Notes: generated by a model not told the origin, from the letters alone. Shown: positions 33,210 through 45,662, counted from the stretch's first letter. The stretch: DNA of 64,000 nt from Sandaracinus sp. (GCA_002699025.1 PABA01000177.1:1-64000), one strand, 5' to 3'. Made by a program: numbers and translations.

Positions 33210-33791
33210 TCAGGACACGCGGCGGAGGCGGCTGAGGTGCTCGGGCGTGATGCCGAGGTAGGAGGCGACGTGCCGCAGCGGCACGCGTTCGAGCAGCGCC
33301 CCCCGGGTCCCGCGGAAGCGGGCGTAGCGCGCGCCGGCGTCGAGGGTCAGCAGCTCGCGCTCGCGCTCCGCCTTCCGCCGATAGGCGTGCTCCGCGAGGG
33401 CGCGGGCGAAGTGGTCCCACGCCGGGTCGACGCGCGTGAGCTCCTGGAAGTGGGCCCAGGGCACCTGCGCCACCCGCACGTCCTCGAGCGCCTGCAGGCT
33501 CATGCGCGCGGGCGCCCCTCCGAGCAGGTCCTCGAGGGAGCCCGCCAGCGTCCGCTCGTCGGCGAAGCCGCGCGTGTGCTCGCGCCCCTCCGCGTCGACG
33601 AAGTACTCGCGGAGCACGCCCTCCAGGACCACGGCCGCGACCTGGGCGCGTCCGCCCTGACGGAGGAAGAAGGCGCCGCGCGCGACCCGGCGGAGCGTGA
33701 GCATGGGACGGAGCCGCGCGAGCGAGTCGTCGGGCAGCGCCGCGACGTCGTGGAGCGTCGCGGCGACGATGGACCAGGCGGCGTCGTCCAT
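33210..33791 (-). CDS. Crp/Fnr-family transcription regulator
   Basis: A 193-residue protein. The N-terminal cyclic-nucleotide-binding fold spans about 10-120 (LRRVARGAFFLRQGGRAQVAAVVLEGVLREYF). The C-terminal winged helix has VPLRHVASYLGITPEHLSRL as recognition helix. It lacks the N-terminal Cys cluster of FNR, so it is not an oxygen iron-sulfur sensor; a haem or redox signal (as in DNR) or a nucleotide is possible. It is divergent from the epimerase-hydrolase gene, and the 88-bp gap holds an FNR-like palindrome, which it probably binds. Confidence 0.88.
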   Translation of the reverse strand: MDDAAWSIVAATLHDVAALPDDSLARLRPMLTLRRVARGAFFLRQGGRAQVAAVVLEGVLREYFVDAEGREHTRGFADERTLAGSLEDLLGGAPARMSLQALEDVRVAQVPWAHFQELTRVDPAWDHFARALAEHAYRRKAERERELLTLDAGARYARFRGTRGALLERVPLRHVASYLGITPEHLSRLRRVS

Positions 33792-33829
33792 GGGGTGCAC
33801 GATAGCGTGGCCGGCGGGATCGGCGGCGA

Positions 33830-33847
33830 CCTTGATGTGGGTCAAGG
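33830..33847. promoter_or_regulatory. FNR/DNR-like operator palindrome
   Basis: CCTTGA-N6-TCAAGG is a perfect 6-bp inverted repeat containing TTGAT-N4-GTCAA, one mismatch from the FNR/DNR box TTGAT-N4-ATCAA. It lies between the divergent Crp/Fnr gene (33791, minus) and the 33880 gene (plus), ending 33 bases before the latter's ATG. Confidence 0.7.
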
Positions 33848-33879
33848 CGGCCTGCAGCGAGCGGTCGCAGGCTCCTTCC

Positions 33880-35592
33880 ATGAGCGAGACCTTGTTCGTC
33901 GTGGGGAGCACCGGGCTCCTCGGAGACGCGGTGGTGCGGGAGGCGCTGGCGCGCGGCTGGCGGGTGATGCCGCTCGTACGAAACCTCGAGGCGCGGCGGG
34001 CCGCGCTCGGGGCGCGCTGGCCGGGCGCCGAGCCCGTCGCCGGGGACGTGATGGCGCCGGGGCTCGGTCTGGCGGACGGCGACCGGCGGCACCTCGCGGC
34101 GGTGAGCCTCTCCATCGACTGCTTCGGCCGGTTCGCCTTCGGGCTGGACGACGCCCAGGCGCGCGTGAACGTCGACGGAGCGGTGGCGACCGTGCGCGTC
34201 GTGGCGACGCTCCCGGGGCTCCGCGCGCACGGGCACGTGGGGGGCTACCGCGTCGCCGATGGCACGGAGGGCGACGGCGCCTACGAGCGGAGCAAGCGCG
34301 AGGCCGTGCGGCAGGTCGCGGCGCAGGCCGAGGCGCTCGGCGTCCCCCTCACCCAGCTCCACCCGGCGACCGTGCTCGGCGACAGCCGGACCGGCGAGAC
34401 CTCGCAGACCACCGGGCTCGGCGACACCTTCCGGCGGCTCTGGGAGCGTCGCCTCCCCGCGCGGGTCGGCGGCAGGGACACCTGGGTCCCGGTGGTCTTC
34501 GCCGACGACTTCGCGCGCCTGGCCCTCGCCGCGCTCGAGGATCGGGCCGGGCGCGACGAGACGACGGCGCACTGGATCCTCGACGAGGCGACGCCGCGTC
34601 TGCCCGAGCTCCTGGAGACGCTCGCGCGCGTCGCCGGCGTCGACGCGCCGACCCGCTCGGTGCCGGTGGGCCTCGTGAGGGCGCTCCCAGCGCGCTGGAC
34701 CGGGGTCGAGAAGGAGACGCTGGGCTTCCTCGACGCGCGGACCTATCCGACCGAGTCGGCGCGGGCGCTCCGGGAGGCCCATGGGATCGCGACTCCGGAC
34801 CTCTCGGCGGGGCTCTCGCGCTGGGCGTCGCACCTCGTCGCGACGGGGTTCTCGGCCGAGCCGGCGGCGCGCGGGCGCTTCGTCGGCGGGACCTTCGTCG
34901 GGGAGCTCGGCGCGCCGGGGGATCGGCTCCTGCTCCACGGGCTCCCGCTCGAGCACGGGAGCTGGGCGCCGCTGGTCGACGCGCTCGGGCGAGGTGCCTG
35001 GGCGCCCGACCTGCCCGGGCTGGGGCGCTCGGGCGGCGCGGGGCGTGACCTCGACGGCGCGTGGCTGGAGGAGATCCTCGACGGTCTGGGCCTCGAGGCG
35101 GCGACGATCGTCGCGCACTCGCTCGCGTGTGCGCCCGCGCTCGAGCTGGCCGCCACGCGGCCCGAGCGGGTCCGCGCGCTGATCCTGCTCTCGCCGTTCT
35201 TCCTGCAGCGGCGCGCCGGCGCGCTGGGGCGCTGCCCGGCGCTCGCGGGGCCCGCGCTGAAGCGCATGAGCTCGGAGCGGCTCGGCGCCGCCCTCTTCCG
35301 CCGGCCCGACGTGCGGGTGGTGGCGCGGACGCGGGCGGCGCTCGCGCGGCGGGGTGTGGCGAGGGAGGCGGCGCGGCGGCTCGCCCAGGCGTCCCGGATG
35401 GACGAGCGCGCGCGGCTGCGAGCGCTCCTCGAGCGGGTGTCGCGGGAGTGGGGGCCGGTGACGCTCGTCGTGGGCGAGCACGATCCGCTCGAGGTCGCGG
35501 GGAAGGCGGAGTCGATCGCGGGCGCGGGCCACGCGCCGCAGGTCGACGCGCCAGAGGCCGTGGCGGCGGTCGTGCGAGCGGCGGTCGTGTAG
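33880..35592 (+). CDS. Fusion of NAD(P)-dependent epimerase/reductase and alpha/beta hydrolase
   Basis: A 570-residue protein with two enzyme domains in one frame. Residues 1-300 form an extended short-chain dehydrogenase (TLFVVGSTGLLGDAVVREAL as the Rossmann loop, GAYERSKREA carrying Tyr-x3-Lys). Residues about 345-570 form an alpha/beta hydrolase, LLLHGLPLEHGSW then IVAHSLACAPAL as nucleophile elbow and GAGHAPQVDAP with the catalytic His. The nucleophile motif AHSLA departs from Gly-x-Ser-x-Gly. ATG 33880 follows GGCTCC rather than a strong Shine-Dalgarno. It is likely controlled by the divergent Crp/Fnr protein. Substrates unknown. Confidence 0.85.
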   Translation: MSETLFVVGSTGLLGDAVVREALARGWRVMPLVRNLEARRAALGARWPGAEPVAGDVMAPGLGLADGDRRHLAAVSLSIDCFGRFAFGLDDAQARVNVDGAVATVRVVATLPGLRAHGHVGGYRVADGTEGDGAYERSKREAVRQVAAQAEALGVPLTQLHPATVLGDSRTGETSQTTGLGDTFRRLWERRLPARVGGRDTWVPVVFADDFARLALAALEDRAGRDETTAHWILDEATPRLPELLETLARVAGVDAPTRSVPVGLVRALPARWTGVEKETLGFLDARTYPTESARALREAHGIATPDLSAGLSRWASHLVATGFSAEPAARGRFVGGTFVGELGAPGDRLLLHGLPLEHGSWAPLVDALGRGAWAPDLPGLGRSGGAGRDLDGAWLEEILDGLGLEAATIVAHSLACAPALELAATRPERVRALILLSPFFLQRRAGALGRCPALAGPALKRMSSERLGAALFRRPDVRVVARTRAALARRGVAREAARRLAQASRMDERARLRALLERVSREWGPVTLVVGEHDPLEVAGKAESIAGAGHAPQVDAPEAVAAVVRAAVV

Positions 35593-35650
35593 CGAGGTCG
35601 TCGGCGCGTCGCTCGAGCGGGCGCCCCTCGGCTCGGCGGCGCGGCCGACC

Positions 35651-36916
35651 TCAGCGGCGGCGGAGCTGGCGCGTGAGGGCGTCGACGAGGGCGAGGGAGA
35701 GCCAGAACATGTAGGAGACCTCGGTCTGGCGGGCGACCCACTCCATCAGGCCCTGGAGGTAGGTCACCGTCAGGCCGGCGCTCAGGCCGAGGAGCACGTC
35801 GGCCCGGGGGTCGCCGCGGGCGCGGAAGGCGCCGCGGAGCGCGCGCACGAGCGGCGGCAGGAGCGTGCCGAGATAGGCCAAGAGGCCGAGCAGGCCGAGC
35901 TCGGCGAGCGTGAGCCAGTAGACGTGGTGGGCGACGCCGTGCCGGTCGACGGCGAGCACGCCGGCCCGATCGCCGTAGCCCATCTCGGAGACGGCGTGGC
36001 TGTAGTGGTTGATGCCGATGCCCGTCAGGGGATGGTCGGCGAGCATCATCGCCGCGGCGTCGTTGAAGCGGTGGCGCGCTTCGGCGCTCGACTTCGGCGC
36101 GTTCTCGAAGCGCGCGATCAGGCTGTCGAGGCTCTGGCCGAGCACGACGAGGCCCGCGAAGACCACGCCGAGGGCGATGCCGATCTTGCGGGCGCTCAGG
36201 CCCCGGCGCGCGGTGCCGGCGAAGACCAGGGCGCCGGCGAGGGCGAAGAGGGCGAGGGAGCCGCGCGACTGGCCGAGGATCACGCACAGGCCCGCGCCGC
36301 CGATGCACGCCGGGGCGAGCCAGCCGCCGCGCCCGGCGAGGAGGAGCGCGAGGGAGGTCGGGTAGACGAGGTTCACGGCCATGCCGAGCGTGTTCGAGTG
36401 CGGCATGGCGCCGGAGGCGCGGAGGATGCCGAGGCCGTAGCGATCGTGAAGGGCCGTGGCGGTCACGTAGACCACGCCGAGGGCGAGCCCCGTGAGGGCC
36501 GCCGGGGTCAGCTCCGGGCGGCGCACGTAGCGGGTCGCGACGGCGAAGACGAAGTACATGCGCAGGAGCTTCCAGGTGCTGAAGAGCGCGTAGAGGGGGC
36601 GGTCCGCGCCGGGGATGGAGGCGAGGACGGCGAGGAGGTAGAGGGCACGGGGGACGCGCCAGGCGGCGGGCGCCTCGCGCTTCGGGGCGGCGACGAAGAG
36701 CGCGAGCGCGACGAGGTCGACGAGCGCCACCTCGAAGCCGAGGGAGTCGCCCCGGTAGGCCGGGAGCGCGTAGAGGTTCATCGTGAAGCGCTCGCCGATG
36801 AACGGGAGGAAGGCGAGCAGGCCGATGCCGAGGCGGAGGAGCTTCGGCCGGCCGCGCGCGAGGGCGCCCGCCGCCGGCATGGCGACGAGCGCGGCGGCGA
36901 GCGCGAGCCACTTCAC
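35651..36916 (-). CDS. O-antigen ligase / Wzy-like polymerase
   Basis: A 421-residue inner-membrane protein with about ten to twelve hydrophobic helices, from GTG 36916 overlapping the upstream stop (GTGA). The large periplasmic loop carries ARHRFNDAAAMMLADHPLTGIGINHY, the Wzy_C/O-antigen ligase signature, with RGSLALFALAGAL before it. It should polymerise or ligate lipid-linked repeat units on the periplasmic side. It is second in the operon after the flippase, the natural Wzx-Wzy pair. Confidence 0.85.
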   Translation of the reverse strand: MKWLALAAALVAMPAAGALARGRPKLLRLGIGLLAFLPFIGERFTMNLYALPAYRGDSLGFEVALVDLVALALFVAAPKREAPAAWRVPRALYLLAVLASIPGADRPLYALFSTWKLLRMYFVFAVATRYVRRPELTPAALTGLALGVVYVTATALHDRYGLGILRASGAMPHSNTLGMAVNLVYPTSLALLLAGRGGWLAPACIGGAGLCVILGQSRGSLALFALAGALVFAGTARRGLSARKIGIALGVVFAGLVVLGQSLDSLIARFENAPKSSAEARHRFNDAAAMMLADHPLTGIGINHYSHAVSEMGYGDRAGVLAVDRHGVAHHVYWLTLAELGLLGLLAYLGTLLPPLVRALRGAFRARGDPRADVLLGLSAGLTVTYLQGLMEWVARQTEVSYMFWLSLALVDALTRQLRRR

Positions 36917-38400
36917 GGCCGGAGCTCCGCGGCGGTCTGGCTCGGGACAGCGGCCGGGGGGGCGGCGTCGGCGGGCGAGCGGTGCCGCCAGGTCCAGGCC
37001 AGGCCGGCGCCGGCGCCGGCGAGGGTGACGAGGCCGCAGGCGAGGGCGGCGCCGAGGGGGCCGGCGGCGAGCGGGCGGAGCGCGGCGGCGAGGGGGAGCG
37101 CGACGGCGAGGGCGGCGGCGCCGGGCGCGAGCGCCTCGGCGACCTCACCGCGCGACCAGCCGAAGGCGCGGCGAGCGGCGCGCCAGCTCAGCAGCGCCGT
37201 CAGCGCCGCGCCGGCGACCGTGCTCCCGGCGACGGCCCAGACGCCGAGCCGGTCGGCGAGGGAGAGGGAGATCGCGGCGTTGAGCACGGCCCCGGCGATC
37301 ACCGGACGGGCGCCGCGCCAGGCCGAGCCGCTCGCGTAGGTGAGGGCGACGCAGGCCATCTCCTGGGCGCCGGTCCAGGTCGCGGCGAAGGCGAGCAGGG
37401 CGAGGGGCACCGCCAGGTCGGCGGGCGCGAGACCCCCGCCGGCCCAGCTCTCGAGGAGGGGCGCGCCGAGGAGGGCGATCGCGAGCATGCCCGCGGCGAC
37501 GAGGGGCGTGAGGACACCGGTGCCGAGGCGGATCGCTTCGCGCGGCGCCGCGCCGAGGCGGGGGAGGAGGGCGGCGCTGGTCTGCTTGGCGAGCACGTAG
37601 CTCTGGTCGACGGCGCGGAGGGCGACCCCGTAGGCGGCGACGGCGGCGAGGGGCGCGGCCCGGACGAGGACGAGGAGGTCGATGCGGAGCGCGAGGACGC
37701 CGGCGAAGTGGATGGCGAGGGCGGCGGCGCCGTCGCGGAAGGCGGCGCGGCGTGCGCCGGGGGCGCGGGGCGCGGCGGGGAGCAGGGGGAGCGCCGGGTC
37801 GAGGGTGCGCGCGATGCGGACGACGAGCGCGCCCTCGACGAGGGCGAAGAGGAGGAGCGCGGCGGCGGGGGCGACGAGGCTCTCGGCGAGGACCAGGCCG
37901 AGGGTGGCGGCGATCACCTGGAGCGCGGCGGCGAGGGCGCGGGCGCGCGCGAGGGGACGGAGGCCGCCGCGGGCGATGGCGACGCCCCGGAAGGGGGCGG
38001 CGAGGGCGGTGAGGCCGGCGGCGAGGAGCACGAGGGCGGCGGCCAGGTGGAGCTCGCCGGCGCGGGGCGTGGGCGGGACGGCGACGAGGAGAGGGAAGAG
38101 GGCGAGGGCGACGAGCGGGGCGAGGAGCGCGTTGGTGCGGAGCGCGAGGCCGACGAGGGCGTGGCTGCGGGCGCGCTCGCCGGCGACGATGGCGCGCTGG
38201 ACGGCGGTGGTGAGGCCGAGGTCGGCGAGGCCGGGGAGGGCGGCGGCGGTGCCGAGGAGCGCCCAGAGGCCGAGCGCCTCCGCACCGAGGCGGTGGCCGA
38301 CGAGGGGGACGATGACGAGCCCGGCGGCCGTGGCGGCGAGCTGGCGGAGCACGCCGGCGGCCATGTCGGCGAGGGAGGCGCGGCGGGAGGAGGAGCGCAT
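36913..38400 (-). CDS. Wzx-like oligosaccharide flippase
   Basis: A 495-residue polytopic membrane protein with about fourteen hydrophobic segments, beginning LADMAAGVLRQLAATAAGLVIVPLVGHRLGAEALGLWALLG. This is typical of the MOP-superfamily polysaccharide exporters (RfbX/Wzx). It flips undecaprenyl-linked repeat units to the periplasm. ATG 38398-38400 is chosen: 26 more in-frame residues exist upstream, but a sigma-54 element ends 13 bases before this ATG, making it the likely start on an almost leaderless transcript. It heads the wzx-wzy operon. Confidence 0.85.
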   Translation of the reverse strand: MRSSSRRASLADMAAGVLRQLAATAAGLVIVPLVGHRLGAEALGLWALLGTAAALPGLADLGLTTAVQRAIVAGERARSHALVGLALRTNALLAPLVALALFPLLVAVPPTPRAGELHLAAALVLLAAGLTALAAPFRGVAIARGGLRPLARARALAAALQVIAATLGLVLAESLVAPAAALLLFALVEGALVVRIARTLDPALPLLPAAPRAPGARRAAFRDGAAALAIHFAGVLALRIDLLVLVRAAPLAAVAAYGVALRAVDQSYVLAKQTSAALLPRLGAAPREAIRLGTGVLTPLVAAGMLAIALLGAPLLESWAGGGLAPADLAVPLALLAFAATWTGAQEMACVALTYASGSAWRGARPVIAGAVLNAAISLSLADRLGVWAVAGSTVAGAALTALLSWRAARRAFGWSRGEVAEALAPGAAALAVALPLAAALRPLAAGPLGAALACGLVTLAGAGAGLAWTWRHRSPADAAPPAAVPSQTAAELRP

Positions 38401-38412
38401 GGAGGCCGGAGG

Positions 38413-38428
38413 TGCAGCGGGCGTGCCG
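38413..38428 (-). promoter_or_regulatory. Sigma-54 -24/-12 promoter of the flippase operon
   Basis: On the minus strand CGGCACG-N4-CTGCA: GGCACG is a consensus -24 element and CTGCA a good -12. The expected start near 38402 is two bases before the flippase ATG (38400). Confidence 0.75.
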
Positions 38429-38521
38429 CGGCTCGCGGGGCTCTCGGCGGGCGCCCGTCGGACGGGCGCGGTCGGCATCCCGGGGGCCGCCCTCGCCGCG
38501 CGCGGCGGGGCGCTCCGGCGC

Positions 38522-38537
38522 TGGCACGGCAGCCGCT
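38522..38537 (+). promoter_or_regulatory. Sigma-54-like promoter of the 38575 gene
   Basis: TGGCACG-N4-CCGCT: perfect -24 element and exact GG-N10-GC spacing, but a weak -12 (CCGC in place of TTGC). The predicted start near 38548 leaves 27 bases with CCGGAGAG before the ATG. It is divergent from the promoter at 38413-38428. Confidence 0.55.
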
Positions 38538-38574
38538 ATCCGGAGGCTCCACACGCTTCGACCCCCGGAGAGCC

Positions 38575-40530
38575 ATGACCACCCCCCTCGCGCTGCCCCG
38601 TCCCGGAACGCTCCGTCCCGCATTGGAACGGCTCCTCGGCCACCGGGCCTTCGTGCCCGGCGTGGCTCTCCTCGGCCTCCTCGCGCGCCTCGCCCTCGTG
38701 GGCCTCCTCGGCGGCGAGCTCCGCTTCTGGGACGAGCGCGACTACGACCGCATCGCCCGGGCGCTCCTCGCGGGGGAGGGCTTCGACCGGGGCTTCGGTC
38801 CGACGGCGTTCCGGCCGCCGGGGCAGCCCGTCTTCCTCGCGGCGCTCCAGGCGCTCGGCGCCACCGCTCGGATGGTGGAGGCGGCGCAGGCGCTCCTGCT
38901 CACGCCGCTCACCTTCCTCGGGTCCCGGCTCGCGCGCGAGCTCGGCGCCCGGCCGGCGGCGGTGGGCGCGGTCGCGGCCGCCATCGCGCTCCACCCGGGC
39001 CTCGCCTACGGGAGCGCGACGCTCTTCCCGGTGGTCGGGACGGCGCTCCTCCTCGGCCTCGGGCTCCCGCTCGCGGCCCGCGCCGTGCGTCGGGGTCGGG
39101 TCCGGGCCGCGCTCGGGGGCGGGCTGGCGCTCGGGCTCGCGGCCTCCTTCACGCCCTACTTCGCGCCGCTGCCGCTCCTCGCCGCCGGGCTCGCCGCGCG
39201 CCGGGCCCCGCGCCGCCGCCTGGCCGTCGCGCTCGCTCTCGCGCTCGTCGGCCTCGCGCCGACCGGCGCCTGGGTGCTGCGCAACGCCATCGTGCTCGGC
39301 AGCCCGACCCTGGGTACGCACGGCGGGTACAACCTCGCGCTCGGCGCCAACGATCGGGCGACGCCGCGGAGCGGCAACCACATCGAGCCCGACCGGCCGG
39401 CGAGCCTGCCGGCCGACGAGCCGGGGCGCGACGCGGCCATGCGCGCGGTGGCTCGACGTTGGATCGCGGCGCACCCGGGGCGCTGGTTGGGGCTCGCGGC
39501 CGGGCGCGCCGTCGCGGTGCTCGACTCGGCCGGGCGCCCGACGGCGGCCCGCGCCGACTTCGGCGTGGCCGCGCAGCTCCTCGGGGGCGCGCTGAGCGCG
39601 CTGGTGCTCCTCGGGCTGGTCGGGCTCTGGCGGCGGCGGCGGGACCCGCGGGCCTGGCTCGTCGCGGCGGCCTTCGCGCTGGTCCTGGCGGCGGCGGCGA
39701 GCAGCATCGTCAAGCCGCGCTTCCGCTTCCCCCTCGACCCGCTGCTCATCGCCTTCGCGCCGGCGGCCTTCGGCTCCCGCCCGCGCCCCGGGCGCGAGGC
39801 GACGCTCAGCGCAGGCCGTACTTCTTCAGCTTGCGATAGACGGTCGTGCGGCCGATGCCGAGCTGCCGCACCACCTCGGCGACGTTCCCGTCGCAGCGCT
39901 CGAGCGCCTCGACCAGCGCCCGGCGCTCGAGCTCCTCCATGCTCAGCGGCCCGCCCGCTCCCTCGGCGCCGGCGCCGGCCGGGGCTCCGGGCTCCTCCCC
40001 CGGCCCGTCGGTGCCCGCCGCCGCGGCCTCGCGGATGCGCGGCGGCAGGTCCTCCAGGCGCACCAGGCCGTCCCGGCACACCACCAGCGCGCGCTGCACG
40101 GCGTTCTCGAGCTCGCGCACGTTGCCCGGCCAGCGGTGCCGCCGGAAGAGCGCCACCACCGCGTCGTCGAGCCGGGGCGGCGGCTCGCCGCCGTGCTGCG
40201 CCAGGAAGCGTCGCGCCAAGAGCAGCACATCGTCGCCCCGGGCGCGGAGCGGCGGCACGTCCATCTCGAACACGGCCAGCCGGAAGAAGAGGTCCTCCCG
40301 GAAGCGCCCCGCGGCCACCTCGCTGGCCAGGTCCCGATGGCTCGCGGCGACGATGCGGATGTCGACGCGGATCTCCTCGGCGCCCCCGATGCGGTGGAAG
40401 CTCCGCTCCTGCAGCACGCGCAGCAGCTTCGCCTGCAAGCTCGCGCTCAGCTCGGCGACCTCGTCGAGGAAGAGCGTGCCGCCGTCCGCCTGCTCGAAGC
40501 GCCCTGCCCGGCGTCGGTCTGCGCCGGTGA
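38575..40530 (+). CDS. Membrane glycosyltransferase (GT-C, ArnT/PMT-like); no stop before the convergent gene
   Basis: The frame from ATG 38575 gives about 410 convincing residues. Approximately ten hydrophobic helices follow an early periplasmic acidic pair ([23 protein letters not shown]), as in GT-C lipid-linked sugar transferases (ArnT/PMT). From about 39800 the same frame continues without a stop to 40530, running antisense to the sigma-54 activator as Arg/Pro/Ala-rich, unstructured sequence. The real end is probably near 39839, where an adjacent frame stops, which would need a one-base shift; the extent given is the literal open frame. It acts at the inner membrane, using a polyprenyl-linked sugar. 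Confidence 0.65.
   Translation: MTTPLALPRPGTLRPALERLLGHRAFVPGVALLGLLARLALVGLLGGELRFWDERDYDRIARALLAGEGFDRGFGPTAFRPPGQPVFLAALQALGATARMVEAAQALLLTPLTFLGSRLARELGARPAAVGAVAAAIALHPGLAYGSATLFPVVGTALLLGLGLPLAARAVRRGRVRAALGGGLALGLAASFTPYFAPLPLLAAGLAARRAPRRRLAVALALALVGLAPTGAWVLRNAIVLGSPTLGTHGGYNLALGANDRATPRSGNHIEPDRPASLPADEPGRDAAMRAVARRWIAAHPGRWLGLAAGRAVAVLDSAGRPTAARADFGVAAQLLGGALSALVLLGLVGLWRRRRDPRAWLVAAAFALVLAAAASSIVKPRFRFPLDPLLIAFAPAAFGSRPRPGREATLSAGRTSSACDRRSCGRCRAAAPPRRRSRRSARAPRPAPGARAPPCSAARPLPRRRRRPGLRAPPPARRCPPPRPRGCAAAGPPGAPGRPGTPPARAARRSRARARCPASGAAGRAPPPRRRAGAAARRRAAPGSVAPRAAHRRPGRGAAARPSRTRPAGRRGPPGSAPRPPRWPGPDGSRRRCGCRRGSPRRPRCGGSSAPAARAAASPASSRSARRPRRGRACRRPPARSALPGVGLRR
38594..38630. promoter_or_regulatory. 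Two 20-bp-phased enhancer dyads inside the 38575 gene
   Basis: TGCCCC-N5-GGAACG (38594-38610) and CGTCCC-N5-GGAACG (38614-38630), 20 bp apart, within codons 7-19. They lie about 165-220 bp upstream of the flippase promoter and just downstream of that at 38522. Sigma-54 activators work from either position. Confidence 0.55.
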
Positions 40531-41203
40531 AGGCGCCCTTCTCGTGCCCGAAGAGCTCCGCCTCCTGGAGCGTCTCCGCCACCGCCGCGCAGTTCAGCGC
40601 GACGAAGGGGCCCCGGGCGCGCGGGCCCTGGTCGTGGATGGCTCGGGCCACCAGCTCCTTGCCGGCGCCGCTCTCGCCGCGCAGCAGGACCGTCACCTCG
40701 CTCGAAGCGACCCGGTCCACCTGCCGGAAGAGGGCTCGCATCACCGGCGAGCGGCCGAGCATGCCCGCGTACTCGTCGGTCGTCGTCGACGCCTGCTCGA
40801 GGCCGGCGATCTTCAGCGCCATGCCGTGGCGCTCCACGGCGTTGCGGACCACCGTCTCGAGGCGCGTGCGGTCGAGCGGCTTGGGGAGGTAGTCGTAGGC
40901 GCCGCCCTGCATGGCCTCGACGACCGTGTCGACCTCCCGGTCCGCCGTGAGGATCACGACGGGCAGGCGCGGGTGCGTCCGCCGCAGCCGATGCAGGGTC
41001 TCCATGCCGCTCATGCCCGGGAGCCCGAGGTCGAGGCAGACGCAGTCCGGGATCGTCGTCGGCAGCACGTCGAAGAGCGCCTCGCCGCTCTCGACCGGCT
41101 CCACGTCCCAGCCGGCCTTCTCGAGCCAGCGGGTCGTCAGCAGCCGGAGGTCCGGGTCGTCCTCGACGAGGATGACGACCCCGTCGGTGTCGGGAGCGGC
41201 CAT
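39806..41203 (-). CDS. NtrC-type sigma-54 response regulator
   Basis: A 465-residue activator in three parts. Receiver: phosphoacceptor Asp58 ([11 protein letters not shown]), acidic pair EDD near 14-16, Lys in YLPKPLD. AAA+ domain: GESGAGKE, canonical GAFTGA loop, [19 protein letters not shown]-terminal Fis-type helix-turn-helix: [20 protein letters not shown]. It has every feature needed to drive sigma-54 RNA polymerase. It sits inside the EPS locus, divergent from the H-NOX/hybrid-kinase operon (143 bp between), and is the best candidate activator for the sigma-54 EPS promoters. A comparable EPS-cluster activator is known in Myxococcus (EpsI/Nla24). Confidence 0.93.
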   Translation of the reverse strand: MAAPDTDGVVILVEDDPDLRLLTTRWLEKAGWDVEPVESGEALFDVLPTTIPDCVCLDLGLPGMSGMETLHRLRRTHPRLPVVILTADREVDTVVEAMQGGAYDYLPKPLDRTRLETVVRNAVERHGMALKIAGLEQASTTTDEYAGMLGRSPVMRALFRQVDRVASSEVTVLLRGESGAGKELVARAIHDQGPRARGPFVALNCAAVAETLQEAELFGHEKGAFTGADRRRAGRFEQADGGTLFLDEVAELSASLQAKLLRVLQERSFHRIGGAEEIRVDIRIVAASHRDLASEVAAGRFREDLFFRLAVFEMDVPPLRARGDDVLLLARRFLAQHGGEPPPRLDDAVVALFRRHRWPGNVRELENAVQRALVVCRDGLVRLEDLPPRIREAAAAGTDGPGEEPGAPAGAGAEGAGGPLSMEELERRALVEALERCDGNVAEVVRQLGIGRTTVYRKLKKYGLR

Positions 41204-41282
41204 GGGGAGAGTGTATCGGCTCGACCTCCGGAGATCGCCAAGGACCTGTCCGGAGCGTGGGATGCGTTCGGAGGGAGCGGGA

Positions 41283-41302
41283 CGGAATGGACCGGAATGG
41301 AC
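41283..41302. repeat. Perfect 10-bp tandem repeat upstream of the H-NOX gene
   Basis: CGGAATGGAC occurs twice without spacer (41283-41292, 41293-41302), 45 bases before the H-NOX ATG, in the divergent gap with the activator gene. Direct repeats of one helical turn can be regulator contacts; the regulator is unknown. Confidence 0.55.
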
Positions 41303-41346
41303 TGCACGCGATGGGATGGCGCGCGCGCGGCAGGTAGACTCGCGGC

Positions 41347-41891
41347 ATGCTGGGCGTCGTCTTCACGGAGCTCGTCGAGATGATCGAAGGGGAGCTCCCC
41401 GCGGGCGAGGCCGAGGCCGTGATCCAGCCCGGCTCGCTCTCGCGGGGCGGGGCCTACACGGCCCTCGGCCGCTACCCGGCCGAGGAGCTCGTGGGCATCG
41501 TCCAGCGCCTCGCTGCGCACAGCGGGCAGCCCCTGGAGCACTGGCTCCGCGCGTTCGGGGCGCACCTCTTGCCCCGCTTCATGGAGCGCTGGCCGGCGCT
41601 CTTCGAGGGTGTGGAGAGCGCCTTCGACCTCCTCGAAGGGCTCGAGGATCGGGTCCACGCGACCGTGCGGCGGCTCTACCCGCAGGCCGAGCTGCCGCGC
41701 TTCGAGGTCCGGCGCGACGGGGACCGGGAGCTGGTCCTCGTCTACCGCTCGGAGCGGGCGATGGCGGATCTCGCGCGCGGGCTCCTCGAAGCCGCCGTGG
41801 CCCACTGGGGGGAACCGATGGAGATCGGGGAGGAGGATCTCTCGGGGGGCGCCCGCACCGAGGTCCGCTTCACCTTGAGGTCCCGGTCGCC

Positions 41892-41895
<4 letters not shown>
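41347..41895 (+). CDS. H-NOX haem-NO/O2-binding sensor
   Basis: A 182-residue cytoplasmic haem sensor. The proximal haem ligand is His104 ([13 protein letters not shown]), followed by Pro117 and the haem-propionate-binding Tyr133-x-Ser135-x-Arg137 (VYRSER). The spacing equals that of the Thermoanaerobacter protein (H102, P115, Y131/S133/R135) shifted by two. The position matching its distal O2-stabilising Tyr140 is Leu142, so the pocket is predicted NO-selective. The stop overlaps the kinase gene start by four bases (GTGA), the usual H-NOX/kinase pairing, so it should modulate that kinase on binding NO. Confidence 0.88.
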
Positions 41896-44519
<2,624 letters not shown>

Positions 44520-44526
44520 GGGGGCC

Positions 44527-44558
44527 GCGCGGCGTGCTCGCCCCGGAGCACGCCGCGC
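44527..44558. terminator. Strong two-way hairpin terminator
   Basis: GCGCGGCGTGCTC pairs perfectly with GAGCACGCCGCGC (13-bp stem, 6-base loop GCCCCG) in the 46-bp gap between the convergent kinase (44519) and decarboxylase (44566) genes. The stem could serve both strands; there is no T-tract. Confidence 0.8.
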
Positions 44559-44565
44559 GCGGGCC

Positions 44566-45522
<957 letters not shown>

Positions 45523-45567
45523 GGGAGACCTCCGGGGGGAGCGGTTGGGGTTTCGGGGGAGGGGGAT

Positions 45568-45583
45568 TGCAGGGGCCGTGCCT
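45568..45583 (-). promoter_or_regulatory. Sigma-54 -24/-12 promoter of the decarboxylase gene
   Basis: On the minus strand AGGCACG-N4-CTGCA with exact GG-N10-GC spacing and a consensus GGCACG. The predicted start near 45557 leaves a 35-base leader containing GGAGG before TTG 45522. Confidence 0.75.
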
Positions 45584-45613
45584 GCTGGAGGGGGCGCGCC
45601 TTCGGGAGCTCGG

Positions 45614-45650
45614 CGTCCCGATGCGGGACGGGCGGGCCCAGGCTGGAACG
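45614..45650. promoter_or_regulatory. Two 20-bp-phased enhancer dyads
   Basis: CGTCCC-N5-GGGACG (45614-45630, a perfect palindrome) and GGGCCC-N5-GGAACG (45634-45650), 20 bp apart, 30-67 bp upstream of the decarboxylase -24 element. Same pattern as at the other EPS promoters. Confidence 0.6.
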
Positions 45651-45662
45651 GTCGGCGCGCGT

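Noticed and set aside
41284-41302. Sigma-54 element with TGCA near 41300
   Set aside because: The required GG does not fall ten bases before the GC; spacing is wrong, so no promoter is called.
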